Positions 5,867 to 7,098 of a DNA stretch of 7,098 bases are shown in pieces. The stretch spans positions 1-7,098 of the forward strand of contig JBKJTP010000059.1 in NCBI GenBank assembly GCA_046590195.1, read 5' to 3'. This DNA is from JBKJTP01 sp046590195 (GTDB lineage Bacteria > Bacteroidota > Ignavibacteria > Palsa-1295). A program made the translations under genes and the position numbers. The first letter of the stretch is position 1; each line of letters starts with the position of its first letter. The notes below the pieces were generated by a model. It worked only from the letters and a program-made list of their open reading frames with translations, had not been told where the DNA came from and searched no databases.

Positions 5867-7098
5867 ATGAAACCCTCTAAGTTGAACCTCACGAGGTTCG
5901 CGTCGCAACATTCTACTCGTGCCTCACGAGTCCTTTCTGTTCTATCTGCCGCTGTTCTTTTTACGGGCTGTTATACAAAGCTCGCTACGAGCGATGGCGA
6001 TCATTGGGGTTATACTGGTCAGGTGAAGCAGAAGGTTGTCGTTCGCGAGACCGAGGACACGATCGTCATCAAAGAGACGCGCGTGGTTCATCAACCGCAG
6101 CCTGTCATCACCGACACGCTGACCTACACAAATACTTCAACAGGTGAAGAGAACGTCGTAGTGAACAACTACTTCGCTCCTGCGCCAGCGACGTTCGGCA
6201 CCTACGACCCGTGGACGAACAACTACCCAACGTGGTACGACGATTACTGGTATCAGCCTCGCGCTGCTATCGTCATCTCGATCGGTGACCCATATCATCA
6301 TCACCATCGCTCACGCTGGTTCAATAGCCATTGGCGCCGGCACTCCTACTATCAGTCGCACTGGGATTACGATTATTACAATCCGTGGAACAACTGGCAT
6401 CATGCGAGTTATCGCGGACCAGGCTGGGCATACCACGACCCATACTATCCATATCCGCCGATGTATAGCTACGGCTATGGCTGCTATTCGCCGCTCTACG
6501 ATCCATTCTACTATGGCTATGGATACGGTGGACACTATGGCGGCCACTACGAGGGCTATTACGGCGGACATCATGGCAACGGGCATCACGGAGATTACGG
6601 TGACAACGACTATGACCACGATAACGATGGCCGCGACGAGAACGGACGCGAGCGCAGACGTGGCAACGTCGGTGGTGAAGAGCGCGGACGCGGCGGAGAA
6701 ACAAACGATGGCGGCGCTCCTAAGACGGGCGTAACCTTTCCACGCGATGCCGTTTCACCTGTTGGCCTTCCACAGACTGATCGCGTAAGAGCTGTGCCTG
6801 TTTCAGGTGGCGCCATTGGCAACACGGCCAACACTCGATCTGCAACTGCGATCAAGGGTGGTTTGGGTGGCAGCGATGTTCAAACGAGCACTGGCAGAGG
6901 TGTGGGCAGCGTAGATATTTCTACAGGCTCGATCCCGATGGATGCGAATTCCGATACGCGCTTCGGTACGACGACCAGCACACGTGAGGTCAAGAGCTCG
7001 CCATCGCAAGGTGCACCTGGTGTTTATCAGGGACCTGCAACAAGAAATTCAACTAGCGCTGGAACCACCGCTTCGCAGCCTGTCGAACGCAGGCCAGC
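5867..7098 (+). CDS. Putative His/Tyr/Gly-rich lipoprotein (3' end beyond window)
   Basis: The frame from ATG 5867 stays open for 410 codons to the window edge, so the protein is longer. The N-terminus has a basic region (residues 1-21), a hydrophobic stretch RVLSVLSAAVLFTG and Cys35 in a lipobox-like LFTGC, suggesting a lipoprotein of the inner or outer membrane; Phe at -3 is not ideal. Residues 50-105 are beta-like (QKVVVRETEDTIVIKE). Residues 112-230 are packed with Trp and Tyr, with HHHH at 144-147. Residues 215-259 are degenerate GGHY / YYGG / GHHG units turning into Asp/Asn-rich DNDYDHDNDG. After about 260 comes an Arg/Gly-rich stretch, then a Ser/Thr/Gly-rich low-complexity tail. No enzyme domain is recognised. 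ATG 5867 was chosen because it directly precedes the export signal; there is no clear Shine-Dalgarno, and TTG 5882 or GTG 5765 are weaker alternatives. The His-rich and acidic stretches could bind metal (inference). It sits after a 204-bp gap and is probably a separate transcription unit. Confidence 0.8.
   Translation, partial: MKPSKLNLTRFASQHSTRASRVLSVLSAAVLFTGCYTKLATSDGDHWGYTGQVKQKVVVRETEDTIVIKETRVVHQPQPVITDTLTYTNTSTGEENVVVNNYFAPAPATFGTYDPWTNNYPTWYDDYWYQPRAAIVISIGDPYHHHHRSRWFNSHWRRHSYYQSHWDYDYYNPWNNWHHASYRGPGWAYHDPYYPYPPMYSYGYGCYSPLYDPFYYGYGYGGHYGGHYEGYYGGHHGNGHHGDYGDNDYDHDNDGRDENGRERRRGNVGGEERGRGGETNDGGAPKTGVTFPRDAVSPVGLPQTDRVRAVPVSGGAIGNTANTRSATAIKGGLGGSDVQTSTGRGVGSVDISTGSIPMDANSDTRFGTTTSTREVKSSPSQGAPGVYQGPATRNSTSAGTTASQPVERRP
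5884..5899 (+). repeat. Inverted repeat 1 (6-bp stem, 4-base loop) in the start of the lipoprotein gene
   Basis: GAACCT CACG AGGTTC is a perfect inverted repeat over codons 6-11 of the lipoprotein gene. Its loop and right arm hold CACGAG, part of a 9-base direct repeat (CCTCACGAG at 5887-5895 and 5922-5930) shared with the second inverted repeat. It may act in the mRNA to control early translation, or be a DNA-binding dyad; neither is shown. Confidence 0.55.
5915..5931 (+). repeat. Inverted repeat 2 (7-bp stem, 3-base loop) in the start of the lipoprotein gene
   Basis: ACTCGTG CCT CACGAGT is a perfect 7-base inverted repeat with a 3-base loop, 15 bases after the first. Its left arm CTCGTG (5916-5921) can also pair with CACGAG (5890-5895) of repeat 1, which would break both local hairpins. 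A pyrimidine-rich stretch follows (CCTTTCTGTTCT), but it is not a proper T-run, so an ordinary terminator is unlikely. Confidence 0.6.
6509..6643 (+). repeat. Degenerate Gly/His/Tyr codon repeats within the lipoprotein gene
   Basis: Residues 215-259 are built from irregular short units such as YGYGYGGHYGGHY, EGYYGGHHG and HHGDYGD, moving to Asp/Asn/His-rich sequence. The units vary at codon level, so this is a low-complexity protein segment and not a recent exact tandem duplication. It also creates long spurious open frames in other phases. Confidence 0.7.

Noticed and set aside
5915..5946. Hairpin followed by a pyrimidine-rich stretch as an intrinsic terminator
   Set aside because: The stem is short, only part G/C, the following bases lack a T-run, and it lies inside an open frame with a lipoprotein signal.
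6311..6619. 102-codon minus-strand frame that looks like a hydrophobic membrane protein (Val/Ile/Ala-rich)
   Set aside because: It is the reverse complement of the His/Tyr-codon-rich stretch; the apparent hydrophobicity is an artefact of reading ATG/GTG/ATA complements.
6509..6643. CRISPR-like or tandem DNA repeat array
   Set aside because: The units are irregular, short, unequal in spacing and keep the reading frame; they reflect low-complexity protein sequence.
6285..6734. 149-codon + strand frame rich in Thr, Ile, Met and Ala
   Set aside because: It is the +1-type shadow of the His/Tyr/Gly-rich lipoprotein gene; its composition is what the repeated CAT/TAT/GGC codons give when read out of phase, and it has no export signal or domain.

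Overview
The window holds five genes, all on the + strand, two of them cut by the window edges. The coding style points to a mid-GC member of the FCB group (Bacteroidota, Chlorobiota, Ignavibacteria or Kapabacteria-like). The strongest evidence is a subtilase carrying a C-terminal sorting domain of the type IX secretion system (T9SS), a system confined to that group. The next gene encodes a BatA-like von Willebrand A (vWA) membrane protein typical of the same phyla. The exact phylum is inference.

Layout: (1) bases 1-422, the C-terminal part of an M16 (insulinase/processing-peptidase-like) protein; (2) 471-1469, a MoxR-type AAA+ ATPase; (3) 1477-3441, a secreted S8 subtilisin-like peptidase with signal peptide and T9SS sorting domain; (4) 3449-5662, a BatA-like membrane protein with a vWA domain; (5) a 204-bp AT-richer gap holding a short palindrome; (6) 5867 to the window end, an open reading frame of at least 410 codons encoding a His/Tyr/Gly-rich putative lipoprotein, still open at the edge.

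Genes 1 to 4 are very tightly packed (gaps of 48, 7 and 7 bases) and are probably one transcript. MoxR ATPases commonly work with vWA proteins as a chaperone-like pair; the usual third partner, a DUF58 protein, is not between them here, and the exported subtilase occupies that place. A plausible but unproven reading is a cell-envelope quality-control or maturation module: a cytoplasmic ATPase, an inner-membrane vWA protein facing the periplasm, and one or two envelope proteases.

The most unusual local DNA feature is at the start of the lipoprotein gene: two perfect inverted repeats within 48 bases that share a 9-base direct repeat and can pair in mutually exclusive ways. No RNA genes, insertion sequences or CRISPR arrays were seen.
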